DNA of 64,000 nt from Macrocystis pyrifera (GCA_031763025.1 JASSKH010000025.1:7301274-7365273), one strand, 5' to 3'; positions 33,185-45,600 are shown, counted from the stretch's first letter. Made by a program: numbers and translations. Notes: generated by a model not told the origin, from the letters alone.

Positions 33185-36100
33185 CTGGACACGGACAGCG
33201 TTAATAACAAGAACCGGAGACACAAAAATACCCCGAAGCAGGGCAGAGTAGGCAAGGCAAGTCAGGGCAGGGGAAGGCAGAGTGAAGGCAAGGCAAGGCA
33301 GAGCAGGGGAAGGCAGAGGGGAGGCAGAGTGAAGGCAAGGCAAGGCAAGGCAAGGCAAGGCAAGGCAAGGCAAGGCAAGGCGAGGCGAGGCAAGCAAAGC
33401 AACACGCCCACCCTACGACCAGATACAACACCACCAACACCACCACCGCCATCACCACCACGACCACTAAAACCAACACCAATTACACCACCAGCCCTAC
33501 CATCGCCACCACAAACCAACACCGCCTAGATATCCAGCCCTACCACCACCACCACCACCACCACCACCACCACCACCAAGTACACCACAAACACCAAAAC
33601 CGACACCACCAACATCAACACCAACACCACCAACTCACTACCAACACCAACACCCCTACCTCCACCCCCCCCCCCCCCCCCCCCCTAAATGTTTGCCTGG
33701 TTGGTGAAAACCCGACGTGCTCCGTCCCGGCATTGTATGGACGCAGGGGCGATGGTCATACGACCACGTCCATGCATGACAATGAGTACACGCCCCCCCC
33801 CTCAACCGCCCTTACCTCATCCGTGATCTGCGGCACCGGCACGCTCTCCAAAACCTCCCGGAACTCCGCCGTCGGCTTTTCCCCGGCCCCGCACACCACG
33901 TCCGCGGACTGCGCCAGGGGCCTCGGCCCGTACCCCCCGGCGAGGGTGATCACGCACGCCGCGCCGACTGTGGGTGGGTCCCGATGGCGATGCCGCACAC
34001 CTTGAAGTGCGCCGCCAGCAGGGCCTTGCGGTTGTGCCTGGACCGCTCTCCGTCGGAGACGAGGAGCTGCGCGACGATGCCCTCGGCGGTGGCGTCGAAG
34101 TACGTGCACACTTCGCCGGCCACCTTTTTGATTTTATTGCGGGGAAATTTGTTATTAGCAATCACGGGGAAAATAGAAGAGAAATTATTTTTTCGCGGAA
34201 AAAAATTATGTGTCACTGGGGTAACTATTTTTTAAGATGATTTTATACCCAGAGGCGTGTGTATATATTGTCATCGTCGTCGCCAACATGGAAGTCGCCT
34301 CCTGTGCTCGTGTCGCGGCCTTGTTGTGATCTTGGACGGGTTCGGTCGAAGCCTTGACGCGCACGATTTCTTTCTTACATCAGGTACGCGGCATGGAGGT
34401 AGGTGCCCGAAACCTCCTTCGTATCTCGCGAGGAGAGATCTCATAGGATAAGAGAGAGCACGTGGGAGTGGGGGTCACTCTCGCAGAAGAGGACCCTTCA
34501 CTCCCTGGTACGTAGAGTTCTGGGTTTGTATTTCCCGAACGTCAACCATTATGAACGAAGGCCATCCACGATGGCGGGTTTCGTAGACCGGACGTTGGCT
34601 GACGCATCCCCATGGTTGGCATGTGCGTGATCGGAGATTTTGAAGGTATCAACGGACAGATCAGACAGATCATGGTCTAGATCATCCTACGGTAGTTCTT
34701 CAGCTGCCGTTGTGAGTGGTTGTACAGGATCTGTACAGTACAGATCCATCCCAGAAAACATGTGCTAGATCGTGCAGACTATACATACGGCTCCCAACCG
34801 GCAACATGAGCTAGATCATACAGACCATACCAGATCGGGAATAGATATATCTGATTTGAACTATCTACAAGTATCTGTCCAAGGTTTGAATATATTTAAT
34901 GCGGGGTAATTATGTATTGCGGCGTAATTATTATTGCGGGGTAATTATGTATTACGGGGTAATTATGTATTACGGGGTAACTACTTTAAAATGACTACAT
35001 ACCAGGTGCATATCTAGTGATGATACAACATCGGGTTTGTTGGTACGTGGAGAGATAATGGCAATGTTTACATGCAACTGCTTCGCCGGCCTCCTTTTAT
35101 TTGGGGGGCAATGCATACTAAATTACATGCGCGTATTGTGAGGATACAGCATCGGGTTTGTTTCACAGTCCAAGAGAAAATGTCCTGTTTAGTTACACTG
35201 AACTACGTCGCCGGTCACTTTTCTTTTGTTTTTTTTATGGATGTAGAGATGCCCGTATGAATAAATCGCAGGTGAAACTCTGCGATAAGATGCATATTTT
35301 CGAGTGCCCTGGAAACGAATATTTGTGAAGAGATCGGTGAAGATAACGATGGACTACTAATATCGGGTGGCATAAAGAGAACGGCATATTGGCAGAAGTC
35401 TCAATCGTTCGTAGAGAAATAGCGTCATGTTTGCAAGCATCATGGTTGGTACTGTAATGATAAAATCCATGTTTGTATACAAGTCTGAAACAACCGTGCT
35501 CTACAGTAATACTGCTAGCCCCTGGTGGGCAAGTGTCGACAGCAGCCATCAAGTGGAAGGAAGGAGGCAAGTCGGAGCAGAGATAGGTGACCGACTGCGC
35601 AAGCATAAGACACACCCTGCTAGGGCACTACAGTAGCTGTAAATACGTACAGTAGCAGCTACGGCACTATTTGTGACAACCGATGTCGCTGGTTACGGGG
35701 TAACCAGGAAACAAAAAACAACTGTTTGCGGTTGTTTTGTTTGGCTGTCGCATACCGAATACTGCAAACCAGGTACCGCCTGCTACATACCACACCACAT
35801 ACCGCACATACACCGTACATATACCGCCTACCTGAAAGAACTGCCCGTATCGATTCATGCGCTCGGCGGCACCGCTCCCGTCTGAGCCAGAGTGCCCGGT
35901 CCTGCTCGTAGCCGCCAGATCCCTTCCCACCACAACACCCGGGCGGCAAACACACAAACAAACGAAAACACACACACACGAACAGAACACACATTAAAAA
36001 AAAAAAAACGGAAATAAGGACAACAAGACGAAACGAAAAAGAAAACAGAGCGGGAGAAAGAACAACAGAAAAAAACAGAAACAGTGTGTGTTAAGACAAC

Positions 36101-38216
36101 CAAGAAAAGAATACGAACAAAAAAAAAAGAAGAGTTAGCTCTAACAAAATCCTCCAGCAGGAAAGGCGGCACACCACAAGAGGCGCGTGCCACGATAAAT
36201 GGTAGCAGCTACAGCGCGCATTAGCTGAGACTCCTCGATACGGGGACTTCCTACGTACTTCATTCCGAGAAACGGACTTTGAAAAAATACAAAAGTAAGT
36301 GGTACCAGGTGCGGTTTATAGATCTCACCCATCAACAATCCCATTGCTTTGTACGAGCTGGTTCAACCATATCGCCCCAAAATTCGTCCGAATGCCGCAT
36401 TGAAAAAAAGCAACACAGATGTCACATATTTGGTATATGACCACCATGAACGGTGGAAGAGGGTGAGATAGCTATTACAGGGGACCACTAGCAAACAGGA
36501 CCAAATGTTGTTACTAAAATAGGTAAATATTCATATTTTTTGCGTGTACGGTAGGTCCTACTTACTATGGTCCCCCGTAATAGCGTGTTTTTTTTTGGCA
36601 AGGACCTACAGGGCTGGCGCTACCGCCGAAAATGTGACCCGACCAATCACAGGCCTTGGAAAAAATCAATAATAGTCCGGCGTTTCCGCACGAAACAACT
36701 TTTGTGTTTTCGTGTTTTCCCCTTATTTTTATTTCTGAACGAACCGCTTCCAAAAAGTGTCACCCAAATATTCGAAGGTCTGACTGCGTGTGACCAATAT
36801 GAAGTCGCACGCACCGCCTACCTTGTAACAGTTATTACACTCAAAACTGAACAGTTACGAGGCGATGCCGGAAATTTGCACGTTTACCGTCAGGTCCAAA
36901 TGCCCTCTCGCCGTTTTCAAGAGATGAAGCCCTGAACTTCTGCACACGCGTTTCTGCATGCCCCTGCCGAACCACTTGACGTTTTTTTCTTCTTGTTCTT
37001 TTTCGTCGCCGAAAAAATGGGATCCCTAATACCCCACATCTCCCCCCGCCAAAAAAACGAATAATATGTCGGGAAAAACAAAAATAACTGTTTCGGGGGG
37101 CCATAGTAAATAGGACCTACGGTACACACAAAAACCTGTATGTTTACCCATTTTTATTAACAATATTTGGTCCTATTTACTATGGTCCCCCGTAATAAGA
37201 AATGTAACTGTATCGATATCGGGTCGGCAGGGGCTCATAGAACATACCAGGTATGTGCAAAACAGAAGCCTATCTGCCGAAAATGGTAGTGGGCATTGGA
37301 CTCTTAAACAATTCGGGGCGGTGTAATATGCTTGAACCAGCCTGTTTACCACATACATTACAAGAAAAAAACAAAAATGGGGATGTAACGATACTGTCTA
37401 GTCCTTCCGTTGAGAAGGCCCGTGAGTCAGGACACGTGCTACCTCTTATCTTAACAGCACAAAACAAAAAACAAAAAATGAGACAATACGAAAGGAGACG
37501 AAAGACGAAACGCAACACGACAAACAAACCTACGCAGAATTATCGGGAGCGGAGGAGAAGGATGCACGTGATGATATTCTTGAATAAACAAGGAACAAAC
37601 AAAACGCAAAACAGAGCTGCCGACAAAAAAAAAAAACATTCGCAGCCCGGGCTGGCGGATGACGGCCAACACCCACCCACTGCTACAAAACACCCCGACT
37701 TCCGATACGGCCCCGCAAGCAACAAGCCTACCAACAGTCACTACAACACCCACCCTACAGCAGCAGCAGCAGCAGCAGCATCACCACAAAAGCCGAGCAC
37801 CACCGACACCAACACCCACCATGTCAACACCGTGCACACCACAACCCACCAACACCACCACTACCACCACTACTACCATCACCACCACCACCACTATCAC
37901 TACCACCACCACCAACCACAACCCCGACAACAACCCCAGCACCAACACCATGAAAACACAAAAACACAAAAACACGAAAACACAAACACATGTTAACCAC
38001 AAAAAAACGCAAAAAACACAAAAAACACAAACAAGAAAGAAAAACGCAAAAATGCAAAAAAACGCAAAAATGTGACGTTTTCTCACTTGACATGATCCGC
38101 CGAGGCCTGCTGCATCCCCTCTTTCGACTCCATCGCCTCCAAAGGTGCGGTGGTCTTGAGCGTCGCGATGGCTTCCAACAGAGGTTTCACCCCCTCCGTC
38201 GTCTGAACCGGTGGAC
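33065..38216 (-). CDS. CAP/SCP (PR-1-like) domain protein, four exons found, one apparent frameshift
   Basis: The CAP superfamily comprises mostly secreted proteins with an alpha-beta-alpha fold. The exons, in order, are 38087-38216, 35832-35922, 33816-34123 and 33065-33184, with compatible phases. Exon A gives PPVQTTEGVKPLLEAIATLK; exon B gives TGHSGSDGSGAAERMNRYGQ, the classic GHxGSDGS box; exon C gives the GIVAQLLVSDGERSRHNRKA helix; exon D ends CKWA. In exon C the frame is 308 bases instead of a multiple of three. It reads FKVCGIAIGTHP in one frame and TVGAACVITLAGGYG in another, one base short near 33970. This is either a sequencing error next to short homopolymers or a recent inactivation. 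The usual SRGHRK motif is SRHNRK here. The 5' exon with a signal peptide is missing. Confidence 0.8.
33240..33400. repeat. (AGGCA)n pentanucleotide repeat
   Basis: Degenerate at the left, pure at 33334-33385. It lies in the last CAP intron. Confidence 0.9.
33420..33662. repeat. (CCA)n / CACCAACAC simple repeat
   Basis: Pure (CCA)n at 33545-33578 with CCAACACC variants around it. Confidence 0.9.
33667..33686. repeat. Poly-C run
   Basis: C run ending at the truncated start of the SINE at 33688. Confidence 0.85.
33688..33801 (+). mobile_element. SINE 3' fragment beside the CAP exon donor
   Basis: Truncated at a C run on its 5' side. Its own tail (GAGTACACG then C) ends about 14 bp from the splice donor of the CAP core exon, antisense to that gene. 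Confidence 0.72.
33816..34123 (-). CDS. CAP gene, core exon with a one-base frame break
   Basis: Acceptor is the purine-rich tcaaaaag; donor GATGAG|gtaagg. The first ~50 codons and the last ~50 are in different frames; both match the family. Confidence 0.78.
34640..34870 (-). mobile_element. GATA-tailed SINE-like element (family B), copy 3
   Basis: Reverse complement of the family core: CAGCTGCCGTTGTGAG, CAGGATCTGTACAGTACAGA, ATCCATCCCAGAAAACATGT. Confidence 0.5.
34895..34985. repeat. GCGGGGTAATTATGTATT short tandem array
   Basis: Four to five copies of an 18-19 bp unit. Confidence 0.75.
35060..35245. repeat. Two degraded copies of the CAP core-exon splice region
   Basis: CTTCGCCGGCCTCCTTTTAT (35082) and CGTCGCCGGTCACTTTTCTT (35208) resemble CTTCGCCGGCCACCTTTTTG at 34111-34130, which is the start of the CAP core exon. 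Flanking text is also partly shared (catcgggtttgtt twice). Confidence 0.45.
35250..35830. other. CAP intron, no further feature
   Basis: Ordinary sequence; no repeat family recognised. Confidence 0.4.
35832..35922 (-). CDS. CAP gene, GHSGSDGS exon
   Basis: Acceptor gtgggaag, donor CAG|gtaggc. The Lys codon is split with the previous exon. Confidence 0.8.
36473..36582. mobile_element. TA-MITE copy 6
   Basis: Both ends present (TATTACAGGGGACCA and TGGTCCCCCGTAATA). Confidence 0.82.
36590..37088. other. CAP intron; no supported exon
   Basis: An open frame (+) begins in the MITE and shows no domain. Confidence 0.4.
37092..37198. mobile_element. TA-MITE copy 7
   Basis: Left outer bases are lost (TTTCGGGGGGCC); right end intact. 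Confidence 0.8.
37755..37945. repeat. (CAG)n then (CCA/CAC)n simple repeats
   Basis: (CAG)7 at 37758-37779 followed by CCACCACTA-type repeats, then a CAAAAACAC tract to about 38075. Confidence 0.85.
38087..38216 (-). CDS. CAP gene, first exon found
   Basis: Acceptor ggaaacag, donor AA|gtgaga. Ends MQQASADHV, matching the family segment before the GHxGSDGS box. Confidence 0.78.
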
Positions 38217-38332
38217 CTGTTTCCGTTTTTATTAAAAAAAAAAAAAAAATGAAAGAAAAAACACTTTTTTTTTGGGAAAAGCTGTTCATACTTTCGTGCT
38301 ACTGTCGGTCGTGGGGAAAGGATCAGATGATC

Positions 38333-38444
38333 TATTACGGGTGACCATAGTAAACAGGACCTACGGTACACACAAAAACCTGTATATTTACCGTTCTTCA
38401 CTAACAATATTTGGTCCCATTTACTATGGCCCCTTACCGTAATA
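38333..38444. mobile_element. TA-MITE copy 8
   Basis: Complete; small insertion near the right end (CCCCTTACCGTAATA). Confidence 0.8.
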
Positions 38445-38449
38445 TGAGA

Positions 38450-40476
38450 ACTAGCATAACGACAGCCGCCAACGTAAAGGTCAGCTAACTGAAGGTTTCG
38501 AGTTGGACAACCTCCACAAAATTCAGCAGCACGAATAGCGAAAAAAGAAGTCCCAAAAATACTTCTTGTTGACATATATATTCGGATTTCACTTCAAAAC
38601 GCATATTTGGTGCTTCACTTTTCTTCCACCGATCAGATCCAAATCAAATAAATGAAGACGAAAAATATGCATTTGCGAAATTCAATTAATTTTAAAAGTC
38701 CTTCTTAATACGGGCCCTTGAGCTATTTTGTCAGGTTTTGGGTGACAGAAAAAGAAGAACGAACGAGTGAACCTCGGAAAAAAAAAGCAACAGAATGATC
38801 GAGACAAAAACAATGGTTGATAAGTTTGGTGCTATCAACCATTGAGCAAGTTGAGCACCCAGCGGTGCAGGTAGGACCCCCGTGCCATCGACCCCATATG
38901 CCTTGGAACTCGGGGACCAACTGATATATCAGGAATCCCCCGTCACGCAGTTAGTGGCCACAATGGTTGATGTAACCGTCACCTTTTGTCGACGATTTCC
39001 CCCCCCTGAAGTCCCAAGATGGTTAATACAGTACCTGGCAAGAGTATTTCGGACCAAACGTTGATTCTTCTTTTTCGTGCCATCATCCGATTGGGTAGCG
39101 GTTTCACTATTGTTGACACATATTTGGCAACGAGTCGTGCGTGCATCCTTCTCTAGCAGCAATTGGCTAATTTATTAATAGTTTTTGTTTTATAATACTG
39201 AATACAGCGATCATCTGATTGGGTAGCGATTTTGCTACTGAATATGTAAAACATGAACAGAGATTTTAGGGCAAAAACTGCAGTCTCGATTTGGGGGACA
39301 ACCCACTCAAATTCCAAATAACCCATTCCCGTTAGTCTTGAAAGGTTTGAAACAAATAAATCGGCAACATAAGTGCTACCTCGATCTCATTTTCTCTCGA
39401 AATCAGGCTTTGGTTGATGAGGGTTTAGAGGTCCTATAGCATAACCAAACGAGAATTAGGCGCTGCCCTTACAAGGCAAAAAAAGCATTAAGGAGCTCCC
39501 CACCCTCGTCCGTCAGATTTGTTTTGTCCACCAAGTGCTGCTGCTACTGTACACTGATCGTAGCACTTACGAGTCCAATACCTACGTTGAATGATCGCCG
39601 GCAGCGTAACTACAATATGAGGTGCTTGTACTTACCGCTCTGACCTGGAATATAGGAACAGTTAGCATATAAATATATAATCCAAAAGTTCCTTATATAT
39701 TGGGTCAGAGATGATAAATAATTTAACGTTTTCTGGTGTACAAAATCATCGCCAACGGAGCTGAGGCTTTCCACGAAAGAGGTACGTAGCACTTTTTAGT
39801 CGAACATATTTCCGACTGGTCGAGAGCTCCTTGACCCAACTTCGTCGGAAAATTCGTGACGTACGTACCTACTGTTGTTTGGTTTGACTGTTATTTTTAC
39901 CTTGGTTCTTATAGTCTTACTCTGTTGACGACTAGTGGTGTTTTCTTCTTTTTCTTTTTTTTTTTTCCAGCTCGTTCTTTTCAAGTGTCTGCCACGCCCC
40001 CTACGTGGGGGTACACGATGGTTTGTTGCTATACTGAAGTATATACATATACCAGGTATATTTTTGTTTCTTTTTTTTTGTTTCTTTTCTCTTTCGAAAT
40101 TGTCCTTGTTTTTGTTTTTTGTTTTTTTTTTTTTCTCTTTGTTTCGTTTTTGTTTCTCTAGGTCATGGAATGTGCATGTCGTGCCTGTCGTACGCAGTAT
40201 GATGACATGGCATTGCATTACATACGTGGCAACGTAGTATCTCTGTGGCGTAGCTTTGTGACCACAGAACTTGTATCTCTCTAGGTTTGAAGAATCGGCA
40301 TGGACACTGGTTGTGCTGGATGTCGACGCGTAGAAAGAACGGTTTAATGTGAAGAAAAACAACAACAACAACCTCAAAGGAGAGGTTCACCGGCTTGCAT
40401 TTTTATTTTCGTCTCAAAACCAGCCTTTGGGTGGCGGGCAAAGAAAGAGCTCCTCAACCCTCTTAGGAGTTCCAAN
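38450..40476. other. Presumed head-to-head interval between the CAP gene and KAP3
   Basis: The 5' ends of both genes point here. No first exon, signal-peptide exon or KAP3 N-terminal exon could be recognised. Contains a GGGACTGCAG-family piece (39268-39332) and T-rich stretches (39945-39968, 40070-40155). Confidence 0.4.
39268..39332. repeat. GGGACTGCAG-family fragment
   Basis: CTGCAGTCTCGATTTGGGGG and ACTCAAATTCCAAATAA. Confidence 0.5.
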
Positions 40477-40575
40477 NNNNNNNNNNNNNNNNNNNNNNNN
40501 NNNNNNNNNNNNNNNNNNNNNNNNNNNNNNNNNNNNNNNNNNNNNNNNNNNNNNNNNNNNNNNNNNNNNNNNNNN
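40477..40575. other. Assembly gap (N)
   Basis: About 100 N, a conventional placeholder, so the true length is probably unknown. It lies 156 bp before the first KAP3 exon found. Confidence 0.98.
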
Positions 40576-40731
40576 AAAAACGCGGCAAGGAGGACGCAGC
40601 TGTCACAAAAGACAAAGAGGGCACTTGTTCGTGCACTACGAAGCGAGGGTGTGATCAGCCGTTTCACCGATATGCTGTTGGTTGGCTTGCTGGCTGGTGG
40701 ATTGGTTGGTTGGTTTCGTTCCCGCACGCAG

Positions 40732-40875
40732 GTGTTGGGGACGCTGAACAATTTGACGGCCCTGGATCTACCGAAGGGGATAGGCTGGGTGGACGTGCTT
40801 TCCAACTACGCCTTGGCTCCCTTTCTGACGAAGCTCCTCGTGCCGGGCATGGCACAGAACGACGTTGTTCTAGAG
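40732..40875 (+). CDS. KAP3: KAP3 exon a
   Basis: 48 codons, acceptor cgcacgcag, donor GAG|gtgagc. The last 15 exonic bases and about 30 intronic bases are repeated just downstream. Confidence 0.82.
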
Positions 40876-41002
40876 GTGAGCTTGATTTTGTGGTAACTCA
40901 TAGTCCGACGTTGTTCTCGAGGTGAGCTTGTTCTTTTGGTAATTTATGGTCCAGAGAGAGCGCGAGAGAGAGACAGAGGGAGAGAGAGAGAGAGAGAGAG
41001 AG

Positions 41003-41072
<70 letters not shown>

Positions 41073-42611
41073 CGGAGCAAACGCGCCGTTGAGGGGGGGG
41101 GGTACTCATTATCATGCATGGACTTAGCCGTATGACCATAGCGGGGGGGGGGGGGGGGGGGGGGGTGTTCTTGTATGAAAAAACAAGCTGCAAATCTGTC
41201 CCGGCTTAGAAAGAAGTGCCGTTTTGATATCATTATGTTTGTACCACATGGTCTACCTACCGCTCTGCACCCAAAAACATTAAGGGCATTTTTTGGTCGA
41301 TATCAAGGCACAAACGACACTCGTGCTTACTAATAGTAGCAGACAGAGTGGCTTATACGTCCGGACAGAGTGACTGGAAATATTGTTCCCTTTCAAGCGC
41401 TACACAGCAATATTATATATATATATATATATATGAAGCAACAACACTAACTCCAACTAACGCTGTCCCCAAAATTTTCAGGCGCCGTTCCAAAGGGGGA
41501 AAGCCTTACTTAACCCTGTTTTATTACGGGGGTCCATAGTAAATAGGACCCGCGGTACACGCAAAAACCAATATATTTACCTATTTTTGCTTGTACTATT
41601 TGGTCCTATTTACTATGCCCCCCCGTAATAAATAGTACTGCAGTCCCGATTTGGGGAATAAACTACTTGGAATTAGAGTGGCCCCGTCTTCCTTGTAGGA
41701 CCTTACGGTACACTTGCGTCAAGATCGACTCTTAGGTGGAAACCGCCGAACACCTGAGTAGCAGTTGGTTGAACCGGAGCATCTGCGGGGGACTTGACAG
41801 CAGACGGTTGATCATGAATTCGGGTTTCCCGAAGGGTAACCGATCTGTCACGCACACGAGCACCGTATTACGGGGGACCGTAGTTAAATTAGGACCTATG
41901 GTATACATAAAAACCCATGCATTTGCCTGTTTTTACTAGCTATATTTGTTCCTGTTTACCATGGTCCTCTATAATAGTCCCCTGTAACGCGAATTGAAAA
42001 AAAATGCTCCACACAGCTTTCAAAGATGACCTTCCAGGAAGTTTTCGATCTCCCACAGCTGTAGCTGTGTGTGATGACAGCGAAGTACTCATGGGCTACA
42101 GATATATAGATAGATATATCTATATATCTATATATATATAATATAGTCTGCAGTTTTGTAGCCTAACGGAACGTCCGCCGGGTTAATCCATTCTTTGGAT
42201 TACGCTCGTTTTCCTGAGACCACAAAACTGCAGACTACCAAGGTATATTATTATACCAGTCTGACCATAAATATAAGGCACATTTCGACAATTTGTTGCC
42301 GTCGGAACCTCCCTTACATTTACGATCAGACCGGTACGTATATCTATAACCCATGAGTACTTCACTCATGTCATCATTCTGTAATTTTCTAATGTTCGGG
42401 TTTTCTCGTTCCTCTCTCCTTGCGCTGCAAAAACTGCTGCCATTTTTTTTTCCCCCCCCCCCTTTCTTTTCCTCCGTCGAACGAACTGTGAAGGTCGTGA
42501 TCTTGGCAGGAGTGATGGCTCAAGACCACCAGGCGGCGGCGTTGCTGGCTGGCTCCAGGCTCATCAGGTGTGGCGCAGTTTCGAGACAAGCTTTTTTAGA
42601 AACAAAAACGA

Positions 42612-42642
<31 letters not shown>

Positions 42643-45600
42643 CAAAAAACGTTCGGCTTACCTGCCTGCCTTCTTGCCGTCGGGTAGCAAAAAATACCGC
42701 TCGTTCCTTTTTAGTACCGCAGTCCCCGTTTTGGGGACAAATGACTTGGAATTAGAGTGGCTTGTCCCCAAATCGGGACTGCGGTACTAGAGGGGTCAAT
42801 ATCGTTTGCGCTACGTTATTTGTGTACAGGCAGTACCTACCCCTTGTTCGGTACGGGGCACACTACTATAACTGTAGTACAGCGGCGGCGTGCCCCATTT
42901 TAAGACCGCCCTGTGACAATAAAGACTAAGCCGCGTCACGCGGTCTCATCTCCGTTTTGGCCTCGCATAGGGAGCGTGTGTCCGCTTTTTTTTACCGGGG
43001 GCCACAGCAGTAAAGTAGGACCAAACATTGTTGGCAAAAAAACGTAAATATGTGGGTTTTTGTGTGTACCGTAGGTCCTATTTACTATGCCCCCCCCCCC
43101 CCCGTAATAATATGAAAACTCAAGAACACCGACATTTTTCGTCCAGAGTTGTAGGGTTTTACTTGTGCTGTTGTACTGAAAAAATGATCCCGTTCTAATT
43201 CCAAGCAGTTGTTTTTTCCGTGACTCTCCTCTGGCCTTAGCACGGAATGTGTGATGGGGCGTCTGGTTTATGGGCTATAGATGAAACAACCGTTTCTATG
43301 TTTGGATACGATCTCGTTACGTTAGATCTCGTCTTGCAGTGTAAGCAGGGTCTCTCCATTCTAGCGGATAGCCGTTAACCGTACGCAGGGTAGAACGCCT
43401 GCGATCTGATTGGACCTGATTGAGTCGCAGTTTGCTTAAAAAATCAGCCGGACGTACCAATCAGAATAAAAAATGGCGCGAAAAACATAAGCAGTCATAA
43501 CCAATTATGGCGCCAAAAATAGCGATCAGAACCAATCGTGGCGCCAAAAATAGCAATCAGCACCAAATATGACGCAAAAAAAAATTCATCGTGGCTTCTG
43601 GATACAACGACCCCCCCCCCCCGTCGTCGTCGTGAATTTTGAAGGCCGTCCAATACTACAGTATGACCCCATGGATACACTACTCGTACGGAGGGATTCC
43701 GTTGTTCCACCCCTCGGACCGCGGACCAAAGTATATAGGACCTATGGTACACACAAAAACCTTTATATTTCACAATTTTTGCTAATAATAATAATAATAT
43801 TCGGTCCTGTTTACTGTGGCCCCCCGTAATAGCAGTTCCTCACCTGCCATCGTGAGCGCAGGAGCTATCTGTGTATAGCACAGATCCAGCCCAGGAAAGC
43901 ATGTTGAGCTGGATCGTAATGCAGCAGATTGTATCACGGGGGAGCATAGTAAATAGGACCAAATATTGTTGGTAAAAACAGGTAAATATATATAGGTTTT
44001 TGTGTCTACCGTGGGTCCTATTTAATATGGTCCCCCGTAATAGGTGATATATATTCATCCACACACAGAAAATTGTCCCCTCAAATAGTGCCGGCACTAT
44101 GATACGCGCCATCCGACAACACCGGCACTATCTGTAGCGGCGACCAACCGGCACTATATGTAGCGGCAACCAACCGGCACTATTTGTAGCGCCAACCGGC
44201 ACTTATTACTCCGCATACCGGCACTATATGTAGCGGCAACCGGCACTATTTTGTAGCGCCAACCGGCACGTATTACTCCGCATACCGGCACTATATGTAG
44301 CGGCAACCGGCACTATACGTAGCGGAAACAGGCACTATTGTCACTATTCCGCACACCATTCTTTTTTCGTGTGTGTGTGTGTGTGTGTTTTTTTTTTTTT
44401 TTCGTGTGTTTTTTTGTTTTGTTCTGTTTTCTATCCTATCTGATATCTTCGCCCTTCTTCTTTTCTTCTCCCCTTCCTTGCTACTACTACGTAACTCAGA
44501 CGCGGAGGTCTCAGCAAAAACAGGCCTGTTCTCCCTCCTCCCTCCCTCCCTCCCTCCCTCCCTCCCTCCCCCTCCCTCCCTCCCTCCCTCCCCTCCCTCC
44601 CTCCCTCCCCACTACATACGGTTCTTGCCTTGCATTTTCTATCGCGAGAAGATTTCAGCCCTTTTTCTTCCCTCTGTGCCAAGCGATAAGCACTATATAC
44701 AGCGGGCATTCGACACTATAATAGAGGACAGCAGCAGGCACTATGTATATAGCGGGCATCCGGCACTATGATGCTCAACCGCCACTACAATAGAGGACAG
44801 CAGCAGGCACTATATATATGCGGGCATACGGCACTATGATGCTCAGCCGGCACTATCATAGAGTGTAACCGACATTACAATAGAGAGAAACCGGCACTAT
44901 AGTAGAGGGCGACCGGCACTATAATAGAGGGCGACCGGCACTGCTGTACTTGTACCCGCCTGTCCTAGCCTGCGTTTTTCATTTTTTCTGGTTCCTTACT
45001 CTCGACTCTCGAACGTGCGGATTTTCATTCAGCGCCCTGCACGACCTCTGGTCCGACAAATCTGGGGATAAGGAGATAACCCTGCAGCTCCTGCTCACGC
45101 TGTGGTGGCTCTTGCACACCAAGGAATCGAGGGAAGAGGTAAACTAGATTGGCTTCGAGTCAGAGGGGAAAGGGGGGGAACGTCGGTCGGTCGGTCGGGC
45201 GGGCGGGCGGGCACGGGCTACTTTATCGCCTTCTTGCAGAGATGGATGATGTTCGTCAGAAAAAAAGCCGATCCCATGGGATGCGTGTGTGTCTGGAAAG
45301 GATTGATGCAATGTTGAGTTTTTTTTTTTTAGGAGTGAGACGTCTCTACGCGTGATCGGGCTGTCAACTACATAAGGTACAATCCAAAAGGCTGCAACGA
45401 AGTATGAGCGGGGGGAGGGGCACGGGGCGGCGCAAGGGGCTTACGTTGAATGATCCACGGAACGGAGACGTAATACAACTATTCACGGGGGACCATAGTA
45501 AATAGGACCTGCGGTACACACAAAAAACCTATATATTTATCTACTTTTGCTGACAGTATTTGTTCCTATTTACTATGGCCCATGAGCCCTCCCTTGTAGG

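Noticed and set aside
32590-33255. 221-codon frame (-) overlapping the CAP 3' end
   Set aside because: Mostly the AACCGAACGG repeat read in frame.
36567-36935. 122-codon frame (+) as a KAP3 upstream exon
   Set aside because: It starts within a MITE and shows no armadillo motif or donor in phase.
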